The notes under the pieces are model-generated. The model did no database searches, was not told where the DNA came from, and worked only from the letters and a program-made list of their open reading frames with translations. From an uncultured Clostridium sp. (lineage in GTDB: Bacteria > Bacillota > Clostridia > Clostridiales > Clostridiaceae), in the NCBI GenBank assembly GCA_934777095.1, contig CAKVNP010000021.1, forward strand, positions 1-13,053: a stretch of 13,053 bases of DNA. Direction: 5' to 3'. The stretch's first letter is position 1; every line of letters starts with the position of its first letter. The position numbers were made by a program, and so were the translations under genes. Below, one piece after another: positions 6,775 through 13,053 of this stretch.

Positions 6775-7311
6775 ATGAAGTTAGATAAAGGCTTAATTCA
6801 GGTATATACAGGAGATGGAAAGGGAAAGACCACAGCAGCCATTGGACAGGGAATACGTGCATATGGAAATGGGCTTAAGGTAATTATGGTCCAGTTTTTA
6901 AAAAGCGGCTATACTGGGGAACTTAAAGTGATTGAAGAATTAGGTGAAAATTTTAAACTATATAGGTTTGAGAAGAAAAGAGATTTTATCTGGAATCTTT
7001 CAGATGCAGAAATAGAAGAGGTAAAGCAGGAGGTAAGACAGGGCTTTGAATTTGTAAAAGAAGTTATTGCAGAAGGAAAATGTGATGTACTGATTTTAGA
7101 TGAAATGATGGGTGTATTATCAAATGGCTTTATTACTGTTGATGAATTGAAAGCAGAGCTTTTAAGTAAGACGGCTAATATGGAAATTGTACTTACAGGC
7201 AGAAATGTTCCAGAAGAAATAGTGGAAGCAGCAGATCTTGTTACTGAAATGAAGCTTATTAAACATCCATTTGAAAAAGGGATTGGAGCAAGAAAAGGGA
7301 TAGAGTATTAG
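6775..7311 (+). CDS. cobO: Cob(I)alamin / cob(I)yrinate a,c-diamide adenosyltransferase, CobO/BtuR type
   Basis: From ATG 6775 (AAAGGAG at 6760-6766) the protein has 178 residues. The frame stays open for 23 more codons up to a TTG at 6706, but that has no ribosome site and the family starts near Gly-Leu-Ile-Gln-Val. It transfers the adenosyl group of ATP to cob(I)alamin or its a,c-diamide precursor. Seen are the P-loop GDGKGKTT (13-20) right after VYT, VMVQFLKSG-like IMVQFLKSG (37-45), a Walker-B-like DVLILDEMMG (104-113), LTGRNVPEEIVEAADLVTEM (140-159) and the C-terminal HPFEKGIGARKGIEY. Length and motifs fit the CobA/CobO/BtuR family, not PduO or EutT. No other cobalamin gene is nearby, so salvage is more likely than synthesis. 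It lies 35 bases before patA with no terminator between, so the two are probably co-transcribed. Confidence 0.9.
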   Translation: MKLDKGLIQVYTGDGKGKTTAAIGQGIRAYGNGLKVIMVQFLKSGYTGELKVIEELGENFKLYRFEKKRDFIWNLSDAEIEEVKQEVRQGFEFVKEVIAEGKCDVLILDEMMGVLSNGFITVDELKAELLSKTANMEIVLTGRNVPEEIVEAADLVTEMKLIKHPFEKGIGARKGIEY

Positions 7312-7346
7312 ATAAAAATGGTATAAAGAATTGGGGATGAGAATTT

Positions 7347-8480
7347 ATGAATAAAAATTTAGTAAATGTAGAGATGTCAGGAATAAGAAAATTTTCTAAC
7401 AAGGTGAAAAATATTGATGGAGCTATATCATTAACGTTAGGACAGCCAGATTTTAATGTGCCTGATGTAGTAAGGGATGGATTATTAAAGGCAATAAAGA
7501 ATAATAACACTGTATACACAGAAAATGCAGGTATTTTATCTTTAAGAGATGAAATATCAAAATATTTAGGTAAAAGAAATATTAAGTATAGTGCAGATGA
7601 AATATGTATTACAGTAGGGGGCAGTGAAGCTTTATTTTCTATTTTTACAGCTTTAATTAACGCTGGTGATAAAGTGTTAATTCCTGACCCAGCTTATCCA
7701 GCATATGAAAGCATAGTAAAAATATTAGGTGGAGAAGTTATAAGATATTCTTTAAATAATGATTTTACCATTAATGTTGAAGAGATAAAAAATGCCGTTG
7801 AAAGTGGAGTAAAGTATCTGGTTTTATCGCTGCCATCAAATCCTACAGGAAGTATTTTATCTAAAAAGGAAAGAGATGAGCTTGCAGAAATAATTAGGGG
7901 TAATGAGGTAGTTGTTGTTACAGATGAAATTTATGAAGCTCTAATTTATGGAGAGTATTATTCCGTGGCTCAAGATGAAGAGCTTTTAGATAAAATAATC
8001 TATGTTAGTGGATTTTCGAAGATGTTCTCCATGACAGGGCTGAGAGTAGGATATTTTGCAGCTAAAAATAACCTTATGGAGCAAATTATGAAGGTCCATC
8101 AATACAATGTATCCTGTGCCGCTTCAATATGCCAGTATGCAGTAGTTGAAGGGTTGAAAAAAGGACTTGATGATGTTGAAAAAATGAGAGAAGTTTTTGA
8201 CATGAGAAAAAATTATGTGGTAGGAGAATTAAAAAAGATGGGCCTTGAAGTAGTAGAGCCTAAAGGAGCATTTTATGTATTTCCATCAATTAAGAAATTT
8301 GGCATTAGTTCTGAAAAGTTCTGTGAAAAGCTTCTATATGACTATAAAGTGGCTTGTGTGCCAGGAAGTGCTTTTGGTGAGGGTGGAGAAGGCTATATTA
8401 GGATATCATACTGCTATTCTACAGAAGAACTTAAAGAATCATTATCAAGGCTGAGAACATTTATTAAAAGTTTAGCCTAG
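7347..8480 (+). CDS. patA: PLP-dependent aminotransferase, N-acetyl-LL-diaminopimelate aminotransferase type
   Basis: A 377-residue fold-type I (class I/II) aminotransferase. It resembles Bacillus PatA closely in several stretches: MSGIRKFSN (10-18), ISLTLGQPDF (27-36), KVHQYNVSCAASICQ (249-263), GAFYVFPSIKKFG (307-319) and VPGSAFGEGGEGYIRIS (338-354). PLP and substrate residues seen are Asn165 in SNPTG, Asp193 and Tyr196 in TDEIYE, the Schiff-base Lys225 in SGFSKMFSMTGLRVG, and Arg352 for the carboxylate. The predicted reaction is amino-group transfer between glutamate and N-acetyl-2-amino-6-oxopimelate, the step after DapH in lysine/diaminopimelate synthesis. dapH lies 800 bases away on the other strand, which supports this over a general aspartate or aromatic role, although broader specificity is possible. 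ATG 7347 follows GGGGATGAG. It is likely the second gene of an operon with cobO and is followed by a strong terminator. Confidence 0.87.
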   Translation: MNKNLVNVEMSGIRKFSNKVKNIDGAISLTLGQPDFNVPDVVRDGLLKAIKNNNTVYTENAGILSLRDEISKYLGKRNIKYSADEICITVGGSEALFSIFTALINAGDKVLIPDPAYPAYESIVKILGGEVIRYSLNNDFTINVEEIKNAVESGVKYLVLSLPSNPTGSILSKKERDELAEIIRGNEVVVVTDEIYEALIYGEYYSVAQDEELLDKIIYVSGFSKMFSMTGLRVGYFAAKNNLMEQIMKVHQYNVSCAASICQYAVVEGLKKGLDDVEKMREVFDMRKNYVVGELKKMGLEVVEPKGAFYVFPSIKKFGISSEKFCEKLLYDYKVACVPGSAFGEGGEGYIRISYCYSTEELKESLSRLRTFIKSLA

Positions 8481-8515
8481 GTCTCGTGCCTTTTAAAGAA
8501 TTAAATATTTATAAC

Positions 8516-8568
8516 AAAACTATTAACCAAGATAAAGAGGTATTTTATGGTTAATAGTTTTTTATTTT
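8516..8568 (+). terminator. Intrinsic terminator after patA
   Basis: AAAACTATTAACCA (8516-8529) pairs perfectly over 14 bp with 8548-8561 around an 18-base loop. T-runs follow (8558-8563 and 8565-8569). It starts 35 bases after the patA stop. Confidence 0.85.
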
Positions 8569-8725
8569 TATCAATTTATCAATAGAAAAACAGCAAGGAA
8601 GATTAAATTATTACATAAATTTACTACTTAGATAATATATTAATAAAAAAATATTAAATTAATAAAAATTAATTAAATGCTGTGTTACATAGTCGTTTTT
8701 ATAGCAGATCTAGAAAATCTAAAAT

Positions 8726-8739
8726 GGTAATCGGTTGCC
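8726..8739 (+). promoter_or_regulatory. Weak cre-like motif (possible CcpA site)
   Basis: GGTAATCGGTTGCC matches 11 of 14 positions of the catabolite-response consensus TGWAANCGNTNWCA and is imperfectly palindromic. It lies about 90 bases upstream of the opp -35 box. The mismatches include the outer T and A, so this is a tentative call. Confidence 0.25.
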
Positions 8740-8830
8740 TAAAACTATATTTTATTATTAAATTATATACTTAAAAAGAATATAGGTTATTAAATTGGCA
8801 AAAAAAATATAAAATAATTAACAAATTGCG

Positions 8831-8858
8831 TTGACAAATTATCAAGATAAATTATAAT
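8831..8858 (+). promoter_or_regulatory. Sigma-A promoter of the opp operon
   Basis: TTGACA (8831-8836), a perfect -35, and TATAAT (8853-8858), a perfect -10, are 16 bases apart. A transcript would start near 8865, about 43 bases before the oppB start codon. Confidence 0.85.
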
Positions 8859-8908
8859 TAAAATATGTAATATATCCAATAAAAGTAAATTATGGGGGCG
8901 ATTAACAA

Positions 8909-9826
8909 ATGTTTAAGTATATTTTAAAAAGATTACTTATGTGCATTGTTACTATCTGGGCCGTAGTAACTATTGTATTTTTCCTTGTAAGGTTGATGCC
9001 AGGAGGCCCATTTGAAGGTGAAAAAATAACAGCGGAGATGAAGGAAGTCTTAAATGAAAAATATGGACTTGATAAACCTGTAGGTGAACAGTATGTAATC
9101 TATATGAAAAATTTAGTCCAGGGTGATTTTGGGCAATCTATGAAATATAAAGGAAGAGAAGTTGAGGATACTATCAAAAATGGTTTTCCTAAATCAGCTA
9201 AGGTAGGGATAGTTTCAATTGTACTATCTGTTATCGTAGGTATTCTATTAGGAGTAATAGCCGCATTAAAGGCTGATAAATGGCCGGATAGATTGTGCAT
9301 GTTTATTGCAACTTTAGGGGTTACAATACCTAGTTTTGTAATAGGATCGCTTTTGATTTTCATTTTTGCAACTAAGTTAAAGATTTTACCAATAACAGGA
9401 TTAAACAGCTGGAAAAATTATATTATGCCAGTAATAGCTTTATCAGGAAGTTCAATGGCTTTTATCACAAGGCTTACTAGAAATAAGATGATGGACGTAT
9501 TACAGTCAGATTATATAAGGACAGCAAGAGCAAAGGGTTTAAGTAGAAATAAAGTAATCTTTAAGCATGCATTAAGAAATTCTGTAATTCCTGTAGTTAC
9601 TTATTTAGGACCATTAGTAGCAGCGGTGCTTACTGGATCTTTTGTTATAGAAAGAATCTTTGGTATTCCAGGGCTGGGGAATGAATTTACACAGACAATT
9701 ACAAATAGAGATTATACAGCATTGCTTGGTGTATTAGCGTTCTATTGTACCTTTATAGTTGTTTGTAATTTATTAGTTGATATAGTTTACGTAATTATTG
9801 ATCCAAGGATTAAATTAGAAGGGTAG
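8909..9826 (+). CDS. oppB: Oligopeptide ABC transporter permease OppB
   Basis: A 305-residue inner-membrane permease, of normal family length. The N-terminal segment KYILKRLLMCIVTIWAVVTI and VRLMPGGPF (27-35) are typical of OppB/DppB, and GLDKPVGEQYVIYMKNLVQGDFGQS (53-77) is the conserved external loop. Hydrophobic segments lie at about 9-28, 98-119, 131-153, 171-188, 226-247 and 272-296. The EAA loop that contacts the ATPases is RTARAKGLSRNKVIFKHALRNS (204-225). It pairs with OppC to form the channel of a peptide importer driven by OppD and OppF. ATG 8909 follows a GGGGGCG site. It is first in the operon; oppC begins 11 bases after its stop. Dipeptide or nickel specificity cannot be excluded from the permease alone, but the partner set fits peptides. 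Confidence 0.94.
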   Translation: MFKYILKRLLMCIVTIWAVVTIVFFLVRLMPGGPFEGEKITAEMKEVLNEKYGLDKPVGEQYVIYMKNLVQGDFGQSMKYKGREVEDTIKNGFPKSAKVGIVSIVLSVIVGILLGVIAALKADKWPDRLCMFIATLGVTIPSFVIGSLLIFIFATKLKILPITGLNSWKNYIMPVIALSGSSMAFITRLTRNKMMDVLQSDYIRTARAKGLSRNKVIFKHALRNSVIPVVTYLGPLVAAVLTGSFVIERIFGIPGLGNEFTQTITNRDYTALLGVLAFYCTFIVVCNLLVDIVYVIIDPRIKLEG

Positions 9827-9837
9827 GGAGGAGCATT

Positions 9838-10830
9838 ATGGAAAAGGAACTTGCTTATAAAGTAAAAGAAATTAACGGGTTTACGGAAAATGATTATATT
9901 GAAGAAGAAATGTTTGCTCCTCTTCAGGGAAAAGAAAAGGAGTTAGTAGAAATTGAGAGACCTAGCATAGGGTATTGGAGCAATGCATGGAGAAAACTTA
10001 GAGAGAATAAAGTGGCATTATTTTCAATGATTTTAATTATTTTTATTATTTTGTGTGCAGTATTTGCACCAATCATAATTGAAAAAGTATGGGGATTTAC
10101 TTATTATGGAATTGATTTAACTAATACAGATCAATCGCCAAACTTAACGCATTGGTTTGGAACAGATAATAAAGGAAGAGACTTATTTGTAAGGGTAATG
10201 TATGGCGCACGATATTCATTAATTATAGCCTTTGCAGCATCAGCAATGAATTTGTTAATTGGTGTAATATATGGAGGGATTGCAGGCTTTGCAGGAGGCA
10301 GAACTGATAATATTATGATGAGGATAGTTGATACCTTATATGCAATTCCAACAACAATTTATGTAGTGCTATTAATGGCAGTATTAAAAAGAGAAGGCTC
10401 TACAGGGCTAAGTTCAATTATTTTAGCAATGGCTATATCCTATTGGGTAGGTATGGCAAGGATAGTAAGGGGAGATATCTTACAGTTAAAGCAGCAGGAA
10501 TTTGTTTTAGCAGCAAAAACTTTAGGAGCTTCCAAAAAGAGAATTCTTTTTAGGCATCTAATACCAAACTGTATAGGATCAATTTTAGTAACCATGACAT
10601 TATTTGTACCATCTGCTATTTTTACTGAAGCCTTTTTAAGCTATATAGGATTAGGCTTAAATGCTCCACTGGCTTCCCTTGGTACTTTAGCCAATGATGC
10701 AAAAGGAGCACTTACTACCAATCCATATCAGTTGCTATTTCCAGCAGCAATGATATGCTTGATTATCTTAGCTTTTAATCTTTTTGGCGATGGCTTAACT
10801 GAAGCTTTAGATCCAAAACATCAAAAATAG
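9838..10830 (+). CDS. oppC: Oligopeptide ABC transporter permease OppC
   Basis: A 330-residue permease, partner of OppB. It has a hydrophilic cytoplasmic N terminus of about 57 residues, rich in Glu and Lys, ahead of the OppC N-terminal helix (RKLRENKVALFSMILIIFIILCAVFAP, 52-78). The conserved HWFGTDNKGRDLFVRVMYGARYSL (105-128) follows, then the transmembrane domain (128-315). The EAA loop reads FVLAAKTLGASKKRILFRHLIPN (222-244), and the C terminus ends in FGDGLTEALDPK, as usual for the family. The N-terminal stretch is longer than in many relatives, which commonly have 20-40 residues there; I infer no separate function. ATG 9838 follows AGGGAGGAG. The gap to oppD is 13 bases, so translation within the operon is probably coupled. 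Confidence 0.94.
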   Translation: MEKELAYKVKEINGFTENDYIEEEMFAPLQGKEKELVEIERPSIGYWSNAWRKLRENKVALFSMILIIFIILCAVFAPIIIEKVWGFTYYGIDLTNTDQSPNLTHWFGTDNKGRDLFVRVMYGARYSLIIAFAASAMNLLIGVIYGGIAGFAGGRTDNIMMRIVDTLYAIPTTIYVVLLMAVLKREGSTGLSSIILAMAISYWVGMARIVRGDILQLKQQEFVLAAKTLGASKKRILFRHLIPNCIGSILVTMTLFVPSAIFTEAFLSYIGLGLNAPLASLGTLANDAKGALTTNPYQLLFPAAMICLIILAFNLFGDGLTEALDPKHQK

Positions 10831-10843
10831 GAGGGAAAGAAAT

Positions 10844-11836
10844 ATGGGAAATTTATTGGAAGTAAAAGACTTAAGAACATCATTTAAAACTCATATTGGA
10901 GATGTTAAAGCTGTGCGAGGTGTGGATTTTGAACTTAAGGAAGGTGAAGCATTAGGCATAGTTGGTGAATCAGGCTGCGGAAAATCAGTAACTATGATGA
11001 GCATAATGAAGCTTCTTAGTGAAAATGCAAGAATTGAGGCCCAGGGAATTAAATTTGACGGTAAAGATATTTATGAATTAAAGGAAAAGGAAATGCAAAC
11101 TATTAGAGGTAATGATATGTCTATGATTTTCCAAGATCCTATGACATCCTTGAATCCTTTATATACAATTGGGGACCAGCTTACAGAACATTTAATTAAG
11201 CATAAGAAAATTAGTAAAAAGGAAGCATATCAAAAGGCTATCGAAATGCTTGATTTAGTTGGAATTCCAAGTCCAGAGCAAAGGATAAAACAATATCCAC
11301 ATGAGTTTTCTGGTGGTATGAGGCAGAGAGTAATGATAGCTATGAGTTTGATATGCGAACCTAAGCTGATAATCGCAGATGAGCCAACAACAGCCTTAGA
11401 TGTTACTATACAGGCACAGATATTAGATTTAATGAAGGAATTAAAGAGTAAATTAAATACATCTATAATACTAATAACACATGATTTAGGGGTGGTAGCG
11501 GATTTATGTACTAGGATTAATGTAATGTATGGCGGCATAATAGTTGAAAAGGGTTCAGCAGAAGATATTTTTTATAGGGGAAGACATCCATATACCTGGG
11601 GACTATTAAGGAGTGTACCAAATCCTAAGAGTGAAAAGAAGGAAAAGTTAAAACCTATTAATGGACAACCACCTGATCTGCTTAATCCGCTAGCAGGATG
11701 TCCTTTCGCAGCAAGATGTGAGTACGCTATGAAAATATGTATTAAACAGCAGCCACCATTATTTAAATTGGAAGAGGGGCATGAAGCAGCTTGCTGGTTA
11801 TGTCACAAAGATGCACCTAAGGTAAATGAAATTTAG
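10844..11836 (+). CDS. oppD: Oligopeptide ABC transporter ATP-binding protein OppD
   Basis: A 330-residue cytoplasmic ATPase of the importer. Walker A is GESGCGKS (41-48), the Q-loop is IFQDP with Gln97, the signature is FSGGMRQR (155-162), Walker B is LIIADEP (175-181), the D-loop is ALD, and the switch His is 213. After the nucleotide-binding domain comes the oligopeptide/dipeptide C-terminal extension (RHPYTWGLLRSVPNP, 247-261) with four cysteines at 286, 292, 299 and 317. In DppD-type proteins cysteines in this position are known to hold a [4Fe-4S] cluster, and a cluster here is an inference from the same pattern. The ATG is preceded by AGGAGGG. It should form a heterodimer with OppF, encoded 11 bases downstream. 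Confidence 0.95.
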   Translation: MGNLLEVKDLRTSFKTHIGDVKAVRGVDFELKEGEALGIVGESGCGKSVTMMSIMKLLSENARIEAQGIKFDGKDIYELKEKEMQTIRGNDMSMIFQDPMTSLNPLYTIGDQLTEHLIKHKKISKKEAYQKAIEMLDLVGIPSPEQRIKQYPHEFSGGMRQRVMIAMSLICEPKLIIADEPTTALDVTIQAQILDLMKELKSKLNTSIILITHDLGVVADLCTRINVMYGGIIVEKGSAEDIFYRGRHPYTWGLLRSVPNPKSEKKEKLKPINGQPPDLLNPLAGCPFAARCEYAMKICIKQQPPLFKLEEGHEAACWLCHKDAPKVNEI

Positions 11837-11847
11837 GAGGATAGGCA

Positions 11848-12849
11848 ATGGAGAAGAAAAATGATTGGTTGGAAGAGAAAAAAGATGTAATTTTAGAAGT
11901 TAAAAATTTAAGCAAGTTTTTCCCTGTGAAAAAAAGCCTGTTTTCAACAAAAAGCTTTGTAAAAGCAGTAGATGATGTTTCATTTACTATTAAAAGAGGT
12001 GAGACTTTAGGATTAGTCGGCGAATCAGGATGTGGAAAAACTACTATTGGCAGAACCATATTAAAGTTATATGAACCAACATCAGGTAATATAATTTTTA
12101 ATGGGAAAGATATTACACAATTTAGTGAAAAGGAAATGCTGCCTTTAAGGAGAAAAATGCAGATGATTTTCCAGGATCCTTATGCTTCATTAGATCCAAG
12201 AATGACTGTAGGAGATATTGTTGGTGAAGCTATTGATATCCATGATTTGTGTAAAGGTGAAGAAAGAGAAAAAAGAATTAGGTTTCTTTTAAATAAGGTT
12301 GGCTTAAATGGCAGTCAGATTAATAGATATGCTCATGAGTTTTCTGGTGGACAGAGACAGCGAATAGGAATTGCCAGAGCATTAGCTGTAGAACCGGATT
12401 TTATAGTGTGTGATGAGCCAATTTCAGCTTTGGATGTTTCTATCCAGGCGCAGGTAATAAATATGTTAGAAGAGCTACAGGAGGAATTAGGATTGACATA
12501 TTTATTTATAGCTCATGACCTTTCAATGGTTAAACATATTTCAACACATATTGGAGTAATGTATTTAGGTAAGCTGGTAGAAAAGGGAACTAGTGATGAA
12601 GTTTATAATGAAGCATTACATCCATATACAAAGGCTTTATTATCAGCAGTACCTATACCAGATCCAAAGGTGGCAAAGGCCAATAAAAGAATTGTCTTAG
12701 AAGGTGATATTCCTTCGCCAATAGATCCGCCACCTGGCTGCAGATTTAAGGGCAGATGTAAATATGCCACAGAAAAGTGTGGTAAAGAGGAACCATTGCT
12801 TAAAGAAGTTAAACCAGGACATTTTGTAGCATGTCATCTTTTTGATTAA
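11848..12849 (+). CDS. oppF: Oligopeptide ABC transporter ATP-binding protein OppF
   Basis: A 333-residue ATPase, last gene of the operon inside the window. It has the OppF-type opening [17 protein letters not shown] (16-32), Walker A GESGCGKT (58-65), Q-loop [14 protein letters not shown] with Gln109, signature FSGGQRQR (165-172), Walker B FIVCDEP (185-191), D-loop ALD and switch His223. The C-terminal extension ([17 protein letters not shown]) holds cysteines at 298, 304, 311 and 329, with exactly the spacing seen in OppD. The short basic and acidic N-terminal leader (1-12) is variable in the family. The ATG at 11848 follows TTAGGAGGA. No strong terminator follows, so transcription may continue past the window edge, perhaps into a binding-protein gene. 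Confidence 0.95.
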   Translation: MEKKNDWLEEKKDVILEVKNLSKFFPVKKSLFSTKSFVKAVDDVSFTIKRGETLGLVGESGCGKTTIGRTILKLYEPTSGNIIFNGKDITQFSEKEMLPLRRKMQMIFQDPYASLDPRMTVGDIVGEAIDIHDLCKGEEREKRIRFLLNKVGLNGSQINRYAHEFSGGQRQRIGIARALAVEPDFIVCDEPISALDVSIQAQVINMLEELQEELGLTYLFIAHDLSMVKHISTHIGVMYLGKLVEKGTSDEVYNEALHPYTKALLSAVPIPDPKVAKANKRIVLEGDIPSPIDPPPGCRFKGRCKYATEKCGKEEPLLKEVKPGHFVACHLFD

Positions 12850-13053
12850 CATTATAGACATAAAGTTATCGTGGGAAATGGGAGACAACAGCTAGTTTAT
12901 TAAAGCTAATAGTAATTATTTTAATATTATTTTAATTATTAGTAATATATTGCATAAGCAATTAAGATAAATAAGATGATAGTGTAAAGTTTGCTATGAA
13001 AAAATATGCTATTGCCTATTTTTGAAAAGTAACACAAAAAAGCTATTTAATAT
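12850..13053. other. Non-coding end of window after oppF
   Basis: This 204-base AT-rich stretch has no convincing ORF and no GC-containing terminator hairpin. It holds two tandem copies of ATTATTTTAAT (12915-12925 and 12926-12936). The start of an oppA gene is not visible before the window ends. Confidence 0.5.

Larger units (their letters stand above)
8481..8908. other. 428-base AT-rich intergenic region between patA and the opp operon
   Basis: It contains the patA terminator (8516-8568), a cre-like motif (8726-8739) and the opp promoter (8831-8858). Between them lies very AT-rich DNA with an 11-base direct repeat ATTAATAAAAA (8639-8649 and 8658-8668). I see no ORF, tRNA, T-box or recognisable riboswitch there. 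Part of it could be a long regulatory region for the opp genes. Confidence 0.6.

Noticed and set aside
8700..8725. CodY box near TAGAAAATCTA upstream of opp
   Set aside because: Compared with AATTTTCWGAAAATT it has about six mismatches in 15, too many to call in AT-rich DNA.
12906..12942. Terminator after oppF
   Set aside because: The inverted arms are purely AT with a bulge, and the pattern is better explained by a simple 11-base tandem repeat; no GC-containing stem is present.
1..13053. Mobile elements, CRISPR arrays, toxin-antitoxin or defence genes
   Set aside because: All sizeable genes belong to housekeeping or wall/transport families. No transposase, integrase, regular spaced repeats or tRNA-like sequences were found.

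Overview
The window looks like an ordinary chromosomal stretch of a low-GC, anaerobic, probably spore-forming Firmicute, most likely Clostridium sensu stricto. The grounds are the very AT-rich intergenic DNA, strong AGGAGG-type ribosome binding sites, occasional TTG starts, and a gene set of clostridial type (DUF4364 protein, TIGR03905-type TSCPD protein, tandem-OB SSB-like protein, acetyl-type diaminopimelate genes). I see no mobile element, phage gene, CRISPR array, tRNA or rRNA.

Layout. Positions 1-577 hold the 3' end of folC (folate polyglutamylation), followed by deoD (purine salvage) with its own promoter and terminator. From about 1574 to 4960 there are five separately transcribed genes: a membrane-anchored PGRP/amidase_2 protein, a small TSCPD protein on the minus strand, a beta-propeller protein, a minus-strand DUF4364 winged-helix protein and a PdaB-like polysaccharide deacetylase. 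Next come an SSB-like protein with two OB folds and dapH on the minus strand; the two converge on a perfect 19-bp bidirectional terminator. On the far side of dapH, a cob(I)alamin adenosyltransferase-type gene and a patA-type aminotransferase form a likely two-gene operon. The window ends with an oppBCDF oligopeptide ABC importer operon behind a near-consensus sigma-A promoter (8831-8858); no substrate-binding protein gene lies inside the window.

How the genes fit together. DapH and PatA carry out successive steps of the acetylated branch of lysine and meso-diaminopimelate synthesis, which supplies peptidoglycan precursors. The amidase and deacetylase act on peptidoglycan or a similar polymer, and the Opp importer brings in peptides. 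A wall-metabolism theme is therefore present, although the genes are not one operon.

The least ordinary structure is the convergent pair at 2666-4071. The beta-propeller and DUF4364 genes overlap by 4 bases at their stop codons, with no terminator between them. A terminator-like hairpin for the propeller transcript lies inside the DUF4364 gene, and a perfect 12-bp inverted repeat lies inside the propeller gene. The two mRNAs may therefore overlap antisense. I found no convincing wholly new system. Several start sites are corrected in the entries (propeller TTG 2666, dapH ATG 6544, adenosyltransferase ATG 6775).
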